This document shows, one piece after another, positions 17,925 through 26,566 of a stretch of DNA of 64,000 nucleotides. The stretch's first letter is position 1; every line of letters begins with the position of its first letter. The notes beneath the pieces are model-generated. The model made no database searches and was not told where the DNA came from. It saw only the letters and a program-made list of their open reading frames with translations. Source of the DNA: an uncultured Alistipes sp. (GTDB lineage Bacteria > Bacteroidota > Bacteroidia > Bacteroidales > Rikenellaceae); the NCBI GenBank assembly GCA_910583985.1, contig CAJTYA010000005.1, positions 62,001 through 126,000 of the forward strand, in the 5' to 3' direction. The position numbers and the translations under genes were made by a program.

Positions 17925-19706
17925 CTACATCCGCTCCGGCACCTCGATGCCGAGCAGCTCCGTGGCCGAGGCGAGGATGCGGGCCACCGTGGCCGAAAGC
18001 GTGAGCCGCATGGCCTGTTTGGCGGCATCTTCCTCGCGCAGGATCGGGAAATCGTGGTAATAGCCGTTATAGGCCTTGGCCAGTTCGTAGGCATAGGCGG
18101 CGATGACGGCCGGAGAGAACGTCGCCGCGGCCTGCGCGACGACCGCAGGATAGTCGGCCAGCATCTTGACCAGAGCGATCTCCTCGCCCGCGAGCGACGC
18201 ACCGCCGACTTCGCCGGAAAGAGCGATGCCCTTGTCGGATGCCTTGCGCAGCACGGACTTGATCCGCGCATACGTATACTGAATGAACGGTCCCGTATTG
18301 CCGTTGAAGTCGATCGACTCGCGCGGATCGAAAAGCATCGTCTTGCGCGGATCGACTTTCAGGATGAAATATTTCAGCGCACCGAGGCCCACCTTGCGGC
18401 TGATCTCGGCGGCTTCGGCTTCGGTCATATCGTCGAACTTGCCCAGCTCCTGCGACATTTCGCGGGCCGTATCGACCATCCCGGCGATCAGGTCGTCGGC
18501 ATCCACGACCGTCCCTTCGCGCGATTTCATCTTGCCTTCGGGCAGCTCCACCATACCGTAGGAGAGGTGGGTGATGTGATCGGCCCATGCGTAGCCCAGC
18601 TTGCCGAGAATGAGTTTGAGCACCTGAAAATGATAGTTCTGCTCGTTGCCCACCACGTAGATCATATCGTCGAGCTTCTCCTCCTCGAAACGCGTCAGAG
18701 CCGTACCGAGGTCTTGGGTCATGTAGACCGACGTGCCGTCGCCGCGCAACAGCAACTTCTGGTCCAGTCCGTCGGCCGTCAGGTCGCACCACACCGACCC
18801 GTCCTCCTTGCGGAAGAATACGCCGCGGGCCAATCCGTCCTCGACGAGCGACTTGCCCAGCAGATAGGTCTGCGACTCGTAATAGACCTTGTCGAAGCTC
18901 ACGCCCATGTCGCAATACGTCTTGTCGAACCCTTCGTAGACCCATCCGTTCATCGTTTCCCACAGCGCATAGACCTCCGCGTCGCGGGCTTCCCACTGGC
19001 GGAGCATCGCCTGCGCCTCCTTGATGACGGGAGCCTCTTTCTTGGCCGTCTCCTCGTCCATGCCGCCGGCCATGAGCTCCTTGATCTCGGCCTTGTAGGC
19101 TTTATCGAACGCCACGTAGTAGTCGCCCACCAGATGGTCGCCCTTCTTGCCCGACGAAGCGGGCGTCTCGCCGCCTCCGAACTTCTGCCAAGCCAGCATC
19201 GACTTGCAGATATGGATGCCCCGGTCGTTGACCAGATTGACCTTGATGACCTTGTTGCCGGCGGCCTCCAGAATCTTCGATACCGAATAGCCGAGCAGGT
19301 TGTTGCGCACGTGGCCCAGATGGAGCGGTTTGTTCGTATTGGGCGACGAATACTCGACCATGACCGTCCGTCCCGTCGGAGCCCCCAGACCGTAGCCGTC
19401 GGCCGCGACGATCTCGCCCAAACGCTCGCGCCAGAAAGCCTCGCTCAGCGAAATGTTCAAAAATCCCTTGATGACGTTGAACGCCTCGACCTCCGGCACG
19501 GCCGCACGGAGCGCTTCGCCGATCTCGCGGGCCGTGGCTTCGGGATTCTTGCGGCTGAGTTTCAGCAGGGGGAACACAACGAGCGTCGCGTCGCCCTCGA
19601 ATTCCTTGCGGGTTTTCTGGAGCTGGATCTGTTCGGGAGCCGCCTCGCCGTAGAGCGACGCTACGACGGGGAGCAGCCTTTGGTGCAAAAACTGTTCGAT
19701 ATTCAT
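17925..19706 (-). CDS. argS: Arginyl-tRNA synthetase
   Basis: 593 aa class I synthetase that charges tRNA-Arg. The N-terminal Arg-S additional domain (about 1-95) is followed by the HIGH-type signature HLGH (129-132) in SSPNTNKPLHLGHVRNN. A KMSKS-like loop KMKSREGTVV follows, then the anticodon-binding helical domain to the C-terminus. The frame is open upstream, but the homologous N-terminus starts at the ATG at 19706 and the promoter lies just upstream at 19738-19745. It is divergent from dus, another tRNA-related gene. Confidence 0.97.
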   Translation of the reverse strand: MNIEQFLHQRLLPVVASLYGEAAPEQIQLQKTRKEFEGDATLVVFPLLKLSRKNPEATAREIGEALRAAVPEVEAFNVIKGFLNISLSEAFWRERLGEIVAADGYGLGAPTGRTVMVEYSSPNTNKPLHLGHVRNNLLGYSVSKILEAAGNKVIKVNLVNDRGIHICKSMLAWQKFGGGETPASSGKKGDHLVGDYYVAFDKAYKAEIKELMAGGMDEETAKKEAPVIKEAQAMLRQWEARDAEVYALWETMNGWVYEGFDKTYCDMGVSFDKVYYESQTYLLGKSLVEDGLARGVFFRKEDGSVWCDLTADGLDQKLLLRGDGTSVYMTQDLGTALTRFEEEKLDDMIYVVGNEQNYHFQVLKLILGKLGYAWADHITHLSYGMVELPEGKMKSREGTVVDADDLIAGMVDTAREMSQELGKFDDMTEAEAAEISRKVGLGALKYFILKVDPRKTMLFDPRESIDFNGNTGPFIQYTYARIKSVLRKASDKGIALSGEVGGASLAGEEIALVKMLADYPAVVAQAAATFSPAVIAAYAYELAKAYNGYYHDFPILREEDAAKQAMRLTLSATVARILASATELLGIEVPERM

Positions 19707-19737
19707 AATTATGCCGATCGTAATTTCAAAATGATGA

Positions 19738-19745
19738 CAAAGATA
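19738..19745 (-). promoter_or_regulatory. -7 box for argS
   Basis: TATCTTTG on the minus strand, 31 bp upstream of the argS ATG and only 2 bp from the opposing dus box. Confidence 0.75.
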
Positions 19746-19747
19746 GC

Positions 19748-19755
19748 TATTTTTG
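19748..19755 (+). promoter_or_regulatory. -7 box for dus
   Basis: TATTTTTG, 19 bp before the dus ATG, back to back with the argS box. Confidence 0.75.
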
Positions 19756-19774
19756 CCGATCAAAACGCAAAAAC

Positions 19775-20797
19775 ATGCGCATAGCCGGTATCGATCTGGG
19801 AGACAAGCCGCTTTTTCTGGCACCGATGGAGGACGTGACCGATCCTTCGTTCCGCTGGATATGCAAGAAGTTCGGGGCCGACATGGTCTATACCGAATTC
19901 GTTTCGTGCGACGGGCTCATCCGCGACGCGGCCAAAACGGTGGCCAAACTCCGCATCTACGACTACGAACGGCCGGTGGGCATCCAGCTCTACGGCAACG
20001 AAATCGAACCGATGGTCGAGGCGGCCCGCGTGGCCGAGGCGGCGGGACCGGACCTGATCGACATCAATTTCGGATGCCCGGTCCGCAAGATCGCCGGACG
20101 GGGTGCCGGCAGCGGCATGATGCGCGACATACCGAAGATGGTCGAAATGACGCGCCGCATCGTCGGGGCGGTCTCGCTGCCGGTGACGGTCAAAACCCGG
20201 CTGGGCTGGGACGAAGAGAGCAAGCCCATCGTCGAAATCGCCGAGCGGCTTCAGGACGTGGGGATCGCGGCGCTGACGGTCCACGGACGTACACGGGCCC
20301 AGATGTACCGGGGCGAAGCCGACTGGACGCTCATCGGTGCGATCAAGGAGAATCCCCGCATGCGGATTCCCGTCATCGGCAACGGCGACATCCACTCGGC
20401 GGAAGGCGCTGCGGAAGCCTTCGCGCGTTACGGCGTGGACGGGATCATGATCGGCCGGGCCACCTACGGCCGCCCTTGGATCTTCCGCGAGATACGGCAT
20501 TACCTCGCCACCGGCGAGCGGCTCCCTCAACCGTCGGTGCGGGAACGGGTCGAACTGGCCAAACTCCACTTCGCCAAATCGATCGAAGTCAAGGGCGAGA
20601 AGGTCGGCGTGCTGGAAATGCGGCGGCACTTCTCCTGCTATTTCAAAGGGCTGCCCGACTTCAAGGCCACGCGGCTGAAGCTCGTCACGCTGACCGATCC
20701 GGCCGCTATTCACGCCACGCTCGACGACATCGCCCGAATATGGGGCGATTTCGACACGTCGGAAATGATTCCCCGTCCGCTTTCCCACGACGTATAA
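19775..20797 (+). CDS. dus: tRNA-dihydrouridine synthase
   Basis: 340 aa FMN-dependent TIM-barrel enzyme that reduces uridines in the tRNA D-loop. FLAPMEDVTDPSFR (14-27) binds FMN. Cys101 in DINFGCPVRKIAGRGAGSGMM is the catalytic cysteine. The HGRTRAQMYRGEADW and GNGDI blocks follow, and the C-terminal helical domain binds tRNA. It is closest in look to the DusB group. It is divergent from argS with a 68-bp shared promoter region. Confidence 0.95.
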   Translation: MRIAGIDLGDKPLFLAPMEDVTDPSFRWICKKFGADMVYTEFVSCDGLIRDAAKTVAKLRIYDYERPVGIQLYGNEIEPMVEAARVAEAAGPDLIDINFGCPVRKIAGRGAGSGMMRDIPKMVEMTRRIVGAVSLPVTVKTRLGWDEESKPIVEIAERLQDVGIAALTVHGRTRAQMYRGEADWTLIGAIKENPRMRIPVIGNGDIHSAEGAAEAFARYGVDGIMIGRATYGRPWIFREIRHYLATGERLPQPSVRERVELAKLHFAKSIEVKGEKVGVLEMRRHFSCYFKGLPDFKATRLKLVTLTDPAAIHATLDDIARIWGDFDTSEMIPRPLSHDV

Positions 20798-21322
20798 GGA
20801 CGAGAGTCGGCCTTCCCGGTCCGACCGCAGGCCGGCGGACACGAGCGGCCTCGTATCCGGACCGGACCCTACCCGCTTTTTTCAAACAAACAAGTTCTCT
20901 TCCGTCGCGGGAGCTTTCGCGACCGGCCGCATGGCACCGACGATCCGCATCGTTTCCCTCCGGGTCGGGAGACGAAAAGGCCGCCCGATACCCGACCACC
21001 CGACACGCCGCGATCCGATTCCCTGTTCTGCCCGAACGCTCCGGATGCAGCGGGCGGTCCCCCCCCGTTCTTTCATACCATACCGGACAGCCCCCCCCCG
21101 CGCGAACGGCGAGCTGAAGCGCCCCCCCTTTCCGCACGACGTTCATCGCGGCGGCTCCGCACCGTGTTCTGCGGGCGAAAAACAAATATCCGGAGGATCG
21201 TCCCCGCCCCGCCACCGGTGCATCCCTGCGCGTCCACCCTCCCCGGATCGCAAGGAAATCGACACGCCGTCCGTCCCCATCCGCGACCGGAACGGATGCG
21301 GAGCGAGCGGACGGACGGCGAC
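20798..21322. other. Spacer with three poly-C tracts
   Basis: About 600 bp in total between the convergent dus and typA genes. No gene is supported. Homopolymers of 8, 9 and 7 C lie at 21059-21066, 21091-21099 and 21122-21128. No clear terminator follows dus. Confidence 0.6.
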
Positions 21323-21354
21323 AAAAAAGAGGACGGCCGTCGTTCCGGCCGCCC
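21323..21354 (-). terminator. Rho-independent terminator after typA
   Basis: On the minus strand GGGCGGCCG (21354-21346) pairs with CGGCCGTCC (21339-21331, one wobble), followed by TCTTTTTTG. Confidence 0.85.
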
Positions 21355-21399
21355 TCCGGGCTTTGTCCGTTTCCGCAGAAAATCCCTGCGAAAGCACGT

Positions 21400-23202
21400 T
21401 TACGATTTCGACTGCCGTTTGCGTTCGGTCTCGTCGAGGATGATCTTGCGCAGGCGGATGGACTTGGGCGTCACTTCGACGTATTCGTCCTCCTTGATGT
21501 ATTCGAGCGCCTCTTCGAGCGAGAAGATGACCGGCGGCGCGATGGAGACCTTGTCGTCCGAACCGCTCGCACGCATATTGGTGAGTTTCTTGGATTTGGT
21601 CAGGTTGATGACGATGTCGTCCGAACGGGTGCTCTCGCCCACGACCTGCCCGGCATAGATTTCGTCCTGCGGCGATACGAAGAACGTGCCGCGATCCTGC
21701 AACTTGTTGATCGCATAGGCATAGGCCGTACCGGTCTCCATGGCGATCAGCGAACCGTTCTGCCGCATCTCCATATCGCCCTTGTAGGGTTCGAACCCTT
21801 TGAGCCGGTGCGACATCACCGCTTCGCCGGCCGTAGCCGTCAGCAGGTTGCTGCGCAGGCCGATGATGCCGCGCGAAGGTATCTCGAACACGATCCGCTG
21901 GCGGTCGTGCACCGTCGCCATATCCATCATCGTCCCTTTGCGTTTGGTCACGAGTTCGATGGCGCGTCCCGAATACTCTTCGGGGATGTCGATGGTCAGC
22001 TCCTCGACCGGCTCGCATTTCTGCCCGTCGATCTGCTTGATGATGACCTGCGGCTGTCCGACCTGCAATTCGTAGCCCTCGCGGCGCATCGTTTCGATCA
22101 GCACCGAGAGGTGCAGCACGCCGCGGCCGTAGACGACGAAGCTGTCGGACGAGGCGCCCGGTTCCACGCGCAGCGCGAGGTTTTTCTCCAACTCGCGGTC
22201 GAGCCGCTCCTTGATGTGGCGCGAAGTGACGTACTTGCCTTCGCGGCCGAAGAACGGCGAATCGTTGATCGTGAAGAGCATGCTCATCGTCGGTTCGTCG
22301 ATGGCGATGGGTTCGAGCGGTTCGGGATTCTCGAAATCGCAGACCGTGTCGCCGATCTCGAAGCCCTCGATGCCGACCAGCGCGCAAATCTCGCCGCACT
22401 CGACGCTCTCCACCTTGGCCTTGGCCAGTCCGTCGAAGACCATCAGGTCCTTGATCCGCGTTTTGACCATCGTCTTGCCGTCGCGCTTGGCCAGCGTGAC
22501 GGGCATGCCGGCGCGAAGCGTTCCGCGGGTGAGCTTTCCCACGGCGATCCGACCCACGTAGGGCGAATATTCGAGCGAGGTGATGAGCAGCTGGGGCGTC
22601 CCCTCCTTCACTTCGGGCGCCGGGATGTTGTCGATGATGGCATCCAGCAGCGGCGTGATGTCGCGCGTGCGCTCTTTCCATACATAGGACATCCAACCCT
22701 GCTTGGCACTGCCGTAGACCGTCACGAAATCGAGCTGTTCCTCGGTGGCCTCCAACGTGAACATCAGATCGAAGACTTGTTCGTACACTTCGTCGGGACG
22801 GCAGTTCGGCTTGTCGACCTTGTTGACGACGACGATCGGCTTCTTCCCCAACGCGAGGGCCTTTTGGAGCACGAACCGCGTCTGCGGCATCGTCCCCTCG
22901 AACGCATCGACGAGCAGCAGCACGCCGTCGGCCATGTTGAGCACGCGCTCTACCTCGCCGCCGAAATCGGAGTGGCCCGGCGTGTCGATGATATTGATTT
23001 TGTACCCGCGATAATTGACCGATACGTTCTTGGAGAGAATGGTGATGCCCCGTTCGCGTTCGAGGTCGTTGTTGTCCAGAATCAACTCGCCGGTTTTTTC
23101 GTTGTCTCGGAAAAGGTTGCCCTGAAGAATCATCTTATCGACCAGCGTCGTCTTGCCGTGATCGACATGGGCGATAATCGCAATATTGCGTATTTTTTGC
23201 AT
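21400..23202 (-). CDS. typA: GTP-binding protein TypA/BipA
   Basis: 600 aa ribosome-associated translational GTPase. The P-loop is AHVDHGKTT (11-19), followed by G3 DTPGHSDFGGEVERVL and G4 NKVD. An EF-Tu-like domain 2, EF-G-like domains III and V and the BipA-specific C-terminus follow. BipA assists 50S assembly and stress adaptation. It is monocistronic with its own -7 box and terminator, divergent from aroB. Confidence 0.97.
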   Translation of the reverse strand: MQKIRNIAIIAHVDHGKTTLVDKMILQGNLFRDNEKTGELILDNNDLERERGITILSKNVSVNYRGYKINIIDTPGHSDFGGEVERVLNMADGVLLLVDAFEGTMPQTRFVLQKALALGKKPIVVVNKVDKPNCRPDEVYEQVFDLMFTLEATEEQLDFVTVYGSAKQGWMSYVWKERTRDITPLLDAIIDNIPAPEVKEGTPQLLITSLEYSPYVGRIAVGKLTRGTLRAGMPVTLAKRDGKTMVKTRIKDLMVFDGLAKAKVESVECGEICALVGIEGFEIGDTVCDFENPEPLEPIAIDEPTMSMLFTINDSPFFGREGKYVTSRHIKERLDRELEKNLALRVEPGASSDSFVVYGRGVLHLSVLIETMRREGYELQVGQPQVIIKQIDGQKCEPVEELTIDIPEEYSGRAIELVTKRKGTMMDMATVHDRQRIVFEIPSRGIIGLRSNLLTATAGEAVMSHRLKGFEPYKGDMEMRQNGSLIAMETGTAYAYAINKLQDRGTFFVSPQDEIYAGQVVGESTRSDDIVINLTKSKKLTNMRASGSDDKVSIAPPVIFSLEEALEYIKEDEYVEVTPKSIRLRKIILDETERKRQSKS

Positions 23203-23222
23203 GGAATGATATTTAACGGCGG

Positions 23223-23230
23223 CAAAGGTA
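23223..23230 (-). promoter_or_regulatory. -7 box for typA
   Basis: TACCTTTG on the minus strand, 20 bp from the typA ATG. Confidence 0.7.
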
Positions 23231-23242
23231 CGAAATAAAATT

Positions 23243-23250
23243 TATCTTTG
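23243..23250 (+). promoter_or_regulatory. -7 box for aroB
   Basis: TATCTTTG, 35 bp before the ATG at 23286. A GTG at 23250 overlaps its last base and so cannot be the translation start. Confidence 0.7.
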
Positions 23251-23285
23251 TGCCCGCACCGCACATATTAACAGCAAGGGAAACC

Positions 23286-24326
23286 ATGAAGCAAGTGATT
23301 GAGGTTAAACGCGCAGGAGGCGACGCCTCGCGGGTAGTCATCGGCGGAACGCTCCGCTCGCTGGACGACTACCTGCCCCGCGGAGCCAAAGCGATCGTCA
23401 TTACCGACGCCAATGTCCATCGCCGCTATAAGGAACTCATCGACCGGTACGACTACTGCCTCATCGGCATGGGCGAAACGATCAAGACGCTCGCCACGGC
23501 CGACAAACTTTACGGCGAACTGCTCGACCGGGGCGCCGACCGCTCGACGTTTCTGGTGGGCATAGGAGGCGGCATCGTCACCGACATCACCGGCTTCGTG
23601 GCCTCGACTTACATGCGGGGCCTGCGCTTCGGTTTCGTGGCCACCACGCTGCTCGCGCAGGTGGATGCCAGCGTGGGCGGCAAGAACGGCGTCAATTACG
23701 AAGGGTACAAGAACATCGTGGGCACGTTCAACCAGCCCGACTTCGTGCTCTGCGACCTGTCGATGCTCGACACGCTGCCCGAACGCGAGTTCCGGGCCGG
23801 GCTGGCCGAAATCGTCAAGGCCGGACTCATCGCCGACAGGACGCTGTTCGAACTCTTCGAGCGGCACTCGTTCGAGGATTTCCGCACCGACCGCGCGCTG
23901 CTGACCGACGCCCTCACGCGGGCCGTCCGCGTCAAGACGGACATCGTCGAACGCGACGAGCGGGAAAGCGGCGAGCGGCGCAAGCTGAATCTGGGCCACA
24001 CGTTCGCCCACGCCATCGAAAAATGCGGACACGACTTCCTGCACGGCGAGGCGGTGGCCATCGGCACGGCGATGATCGCCCGGCTGTCGGCCAGAGAGGG
24101 CAGGCTTCCGGCCGAAGACGCGGTCCGCATCGAGCAGGCGCTCGTGCGGATGGGCCTGCCCGTCGAATCGGGCATCGACCTCAAGAAACTGACCCGCGCC
24201 CTGAAGTTCGACAAGAAAAAAGACGCGGCATCGGTCGGCTTCGTGCTGCTCGACGGCATCGGCGAGTGCGGAATCCGCCGCATGGATTTCGACGAAATCG
24301 ACCTGCTGCACGAAACCTTGGCCTAA
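23286..24326 (+). CDS. aroB: 3-dehydroquinate synthase
   Basis: 346 aa. It converts DAHP to 3-dehydroquinate, the second step of the shikimate pathway, using NAD and a divalent metal. The NAD site includes VGIGGGIVTDITGF (91-104). The active-site blocks are DASVGGKNGVNYEGYKN (128-143), the metal ligand Glu175 in AGLAEIVKAG and the histidines of NLGHTFAHAIE and HGEAVAIG. The start was chosen at the ATG because the upstream GTG overlaps the -7 box. Confidence 0.96.
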   Translation: MKQVIEVKRAGGDASRVVIGGTLRSLDDYLPRGAKAIVITDANVHRRYKELIDRYDYCLIGMGETIKTLATADKLYGELLDRGADRSTFLVGIGGGIVTDITGFVASTYMRGLRFGFVATTLLAQVDASVGGKNGVNYEGYKNIVGTFNQPDFVLCDLSMLDTLPEREFRAGLAEIVKAGLIADRTLFELFERHSFEDFRTDRALLTDALTRAVRVKTDIVERDERESGERRKLNLGHTFAHAIEKCGHDFLHGEAVAIGTAMIARLSAREGRLPAEDAVRIEQALVRMGLPVESGIDLKKLTRALKFDKKKDAASVGFVLLDGIGECGIRRMDFDEIDLLHETLA

Positions 24327-24400
24327 AGCCGCCCCGCACGCAAAGGCACGCCCCGCACGGAAAACGCGGCGAAGCGCGACCTCCGGCCCGCACGACGTCT

Positions 24401-25036
24401 ATGGAAAAACGGATCATCGACCCGGAGCACTGGGAACGCCGGGAATATTTCGAACACTTCGCCGCGCTGGACGATCCCTTCTTCGGCATCACGGTCGAAA
24501 CGGACGTCACCCGGCTCTACGACAGGGTTCGAGCCGAGAACGACTGGTTCTATGTCCGCTACCTGCACGCCGTCCTGCGTGCCGTCAATGAAATCGAAGA
24601 GCTCCGCTACCGGATCGACGAGCAGGGGCGCATCGTCCTGTTCGACCGCATCCACCTTTCGCCCACCGTCGGACGGGCGGACGGCACGTTCGGCTTCGGC
24701 CGGTTCGACTACGACCCCGATTACGAAACGTTCCGCCTCGGCGCCCGGCGGGAGACCGACCGCGTACAGGCCGGGACGGGCCTGATGAAACGCTCCGGTC
24801 CGATGCGCATCAACACGATCCACTCGACCGCCCTGCCGTGGCTGCGCTTCACCTCCCTCGTCCATCCGGGCGAAAGGGGACACCGGCACGGCATCGTGTC
24901 GATGGCCACGGGAAAGGTCGACATCCGGAACGGCCGCCGGACGATGCCGATCCAGTTCAGCATCCACCACGGTTTCGCCGACGGACGCCACGCCGGTCTG
25001 CTGTTCGAAAAGATACAGCGCTACTTCGACGAATAG
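24401..25036 (+). CDS. Chloramphenicol acetyltransferase-fold protein
   Basis: 211 aa, slightly shorter than classical CAT (about 219). The C-terminal signature HHGFADGRH carries the catalytic His190 and structural Asp194 (HHxxxDG). Other CAT blocks are present: FYVRYLHAVLRAVNEIEELRYRI, and a Pro-Trp-Leu stretch near 146 followed by a VSMATGK-like segment. It would move an acetyl or acyl group from CoA to a hydroxyl acceptor. Chromosomal CAT-like proteins of Bacteroidales often have unknown acceptors, so resistance should not be assumed. It lies 74 bp after aroB, probably co-transcribed. Confidence 0.85.
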   Translation: MEKRIIDPEHWERREYFEHFAALDDPFFGITVETDVTRLYDRVRAENDWFYVRYLHAVLRAVNEIEELRYRIDEQGRIVLFDRIHLSPTVGRADGTFGFGRFDYDPDYETFRLGARRETDRVQAGTGLMKRSGPMRINTIHSTALPWLRFTSLVHPGERGHRHGIVSMATGKVDIRNGRRTMPIQFSIHHGFADGRHAGLLFEKIQRYFDE

Positions 25037-25510
25037 GACCCGTCCCGTCATCCCGCCTGCCTTTACCGCCCGACGGCGTCCGCCCTCCTGCGAACAGTCC
25101 CCCTCCGCACGCCCCATCCGGCCCTCCGCCCGGCGATACCGGCATTCGCTCCGGTTCCGGTCGCGGCATGGTGCCTCGGCAAAGAAACCGTCGGCCCTGC
25201 GCCGCCTTTTCGGATCGGACATCCGTCCGTTTCCGTCGAATTTCCACCCTACCCCCTATGATTGAAGGGCCCCTCTTCGAAAAAATCGTTTTTCCCCGAC
25301 CAACCCGCTTTCTTTCCTCGTCCCGAAACGATTTTTCTCCGCACGGCCTTTTCCGCTACCGAATCCGATGCGGAAGCGGCCTTTCGCTTCATTTTCCGAA
25401 GCGCATCCGGCGATTCACGTCGAATCGTTAATTTTCAATTAGAATCAAAATACCCCTAATAAAACAGGGGGTCAAAAAATATTTTTCATGTTTTCACAAA
25501 ACAAACCCCA
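25037..25510. other. Spacer after the CAT-like gene
   Basis: No gene is supported. The first 400 bp are C-rich and featureless. From about 25420 the DNA turns AT-rich toward the nitrogen-operon promoter, with a small CCCCT/AGGGG hairpin at about 25454-25471 and an A/T-rich dyad around 25476-25488. Confidence 0.5.
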
Positions 25511-25515
25511 TAAAA

Positions 25516-25547
25516 TTTGGATATTGAATCCAAAATTTACACTTTTG
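25516..25547 (+). promoter_or_regulatory. Candidate promoter and operator of the nitrogen-assimilation operon
   Basis: TTTG (25516-25519), a 20-nt spacer, then CACTTTTG (25540-25547), one base off TANNTTTG. The -33 element is inside a dyad, TTTGGAT-ATTGA-ATCCAAA (25516-25534), so a DNA-binding regulator could block or aid RNA polymerase here. The first nitrogen gene begins about 190 bp downstream. Confidence 0.5.
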
Positions 25548-25574
25548 CACCGAAGCCATATAAAACAGATCCGT

Positions 25575-25646
25575 ATGAAACCGATCGAAAAAGAGCTCTA
25601 TTTCGCGTTGGCGCAAAATCCCCGCCGGGGGAGAGAAAAACGATAG
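25575..25646 (+). CDS. Possible 23-aa leader peptide
   Basis: ATG at 25575, about 20 nt after the expected transcription start, opens a 23-codon frame (MKPIEKELYFALAQNPRRG then REKR) ending TAG. A strong hairpin at 25654-25683 follows 7 bp later. The order promoter, short frame, hairpin, operon is the layout of an attenuator or a translation-coupled leader. There is no run of one amino acid, and I have no evidence of translation. It may be chance. Confidence 0.25.
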   Translation: MKPIEKELYFALAQNPRRGREKR

Positions 25647-25653
25647 ATCCGTC

Positions 25654-25683
25654 GGCGGTGCGTTTCGGCCGAAGCGCACCGCC
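25654..25683 (+). promoter_or_regulatory. Strong hairpin in the nitrogen-operon leader
   Basis: GGCGGTGCGTTTCGG (25654-25668) pairs with 25669-25683 with a single mismatch or wobble. There is no T-tract after it, so it is not a simple terminator. It lies in the 5' leader, 57 bp before the porin gene. Confidence 0.6.
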
Positions 25684-25740
25684 CGAAAACAGAACACAAG
25701 ATCCGCCATTCCGTTCCAACGCAAAAAAAGAAAAAGAGCC

Positions 25741-26484
25741 ATGAAGAAACCGACCATGCCACTCATCGCCATCGCGACGTTCGCCGCGGTCGCTCTGTTT
25801 TCCACCTTTCGCGCCGCAGCTCGAAACCCGCAATCGAACAAAATCGAAGTGAATGCCGGCGCCGATCTCGTCAGCGGATATGTCTGGAGAGGCGTCTATC
25901 AAGAAGGATCGGGCGCGAGCATACAACCCTCGCTCGGCATCCGATACAAAGGCTTCGGCATCGGAGCATGGGGCTCGACGAGCCTGTCGAGCGGATTTAA
26001 AGAATTGGACCTTACCGTCGGTTATGAAATCGAAGGTTTCGCGATCCAAGCGACCGATTACTGGTGGGCCGGGCAGGGCGCTCCGTTCTACAGCCGCTAT
26101 CTCGACTCGCACCTCATCGAAGGCGCCCTGAGCTACCGCTTCGGCGACAAAGTCCCCCTCTCGCTCGAATGGCACACGTTCTTCGCCGGCAACCTCGACA
26201 AGGACGCCGAGGGAAAGCGGCAATATTCGAGTTATATCCAGATCGGATACGATTTCTCAATCAAAGGCATCGAATGCACCGCCGCCGTCGGCGCCGCCCC
26301 GTGGAACGCTCCGGCATGGCTCCCGTCGCACGACGGCAAAAAAGGATTCCGGATTTCGAACATCTCGCTCACGGCCGCCCGGAAAATCCGCATCACCGAC
26401 CGCTATTCGCTGCCCGTATTCGTACAGGCCGTAGCCTCTCCCGCGACGGACGACGCCAACCTGATCTTCGGCATCTCGTTCTGA
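25741..26484 (+). CDS. TorF-like outer-membrane beta-barrel protein
   Basis: 247 aa. A signal peptide (about 1-27) precedes a barrel of alternating aromatic strands: VNAGADLVSGYVWRGVYQ, ASIQPSLGIRYKGFGIGAW, LDLTVGYEIEGFAIQATDYWW. It ends in a terminal ISF, the aromatic C-terminus needed for barrel assembly. It resembles the TorF putative porin family. As the first gene of an operon with P-II and AmtB it probably admits ammonium or another small nitrogen source through the outer membrane; this is inferred from position. Confidence 0.8.
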   Translation: MKKPTMPLIAIATFAAVALFSTFRAAARNPQSNKIEVNAGADLVSGYVWRGVYQEGSGASIQPSLGIRYKGFGIGAWGSTSLSSGFKELDLTVGYEIEGFAIQATDYWWAGQGAPFYSRYLDSHLIEGALSYRFGDKVPLSLEWHTFFAGNLDKDAEGKRQYSSYIQIGYDFSIKGIECTAAVGAAPWNAPAWLPSHDGKKGFRISNISLTAARKIRITDRYSLPVFVQAVASPATDDANLIFGISF

Positions 26485-26566
26485 ACCGACAACCATCCGA
26501 ACGTTCCGCAACCGGACACCGCGACAAACATTCCGCACGGAACGGAAACTCAAAAAAAAGAACACC

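Noticed and set aside
21785..21805. GGTTCGAACC-like tRNA T-arm sequence
   Set aside because: It is codons within typA and no cloverleaf can be drawn around it.
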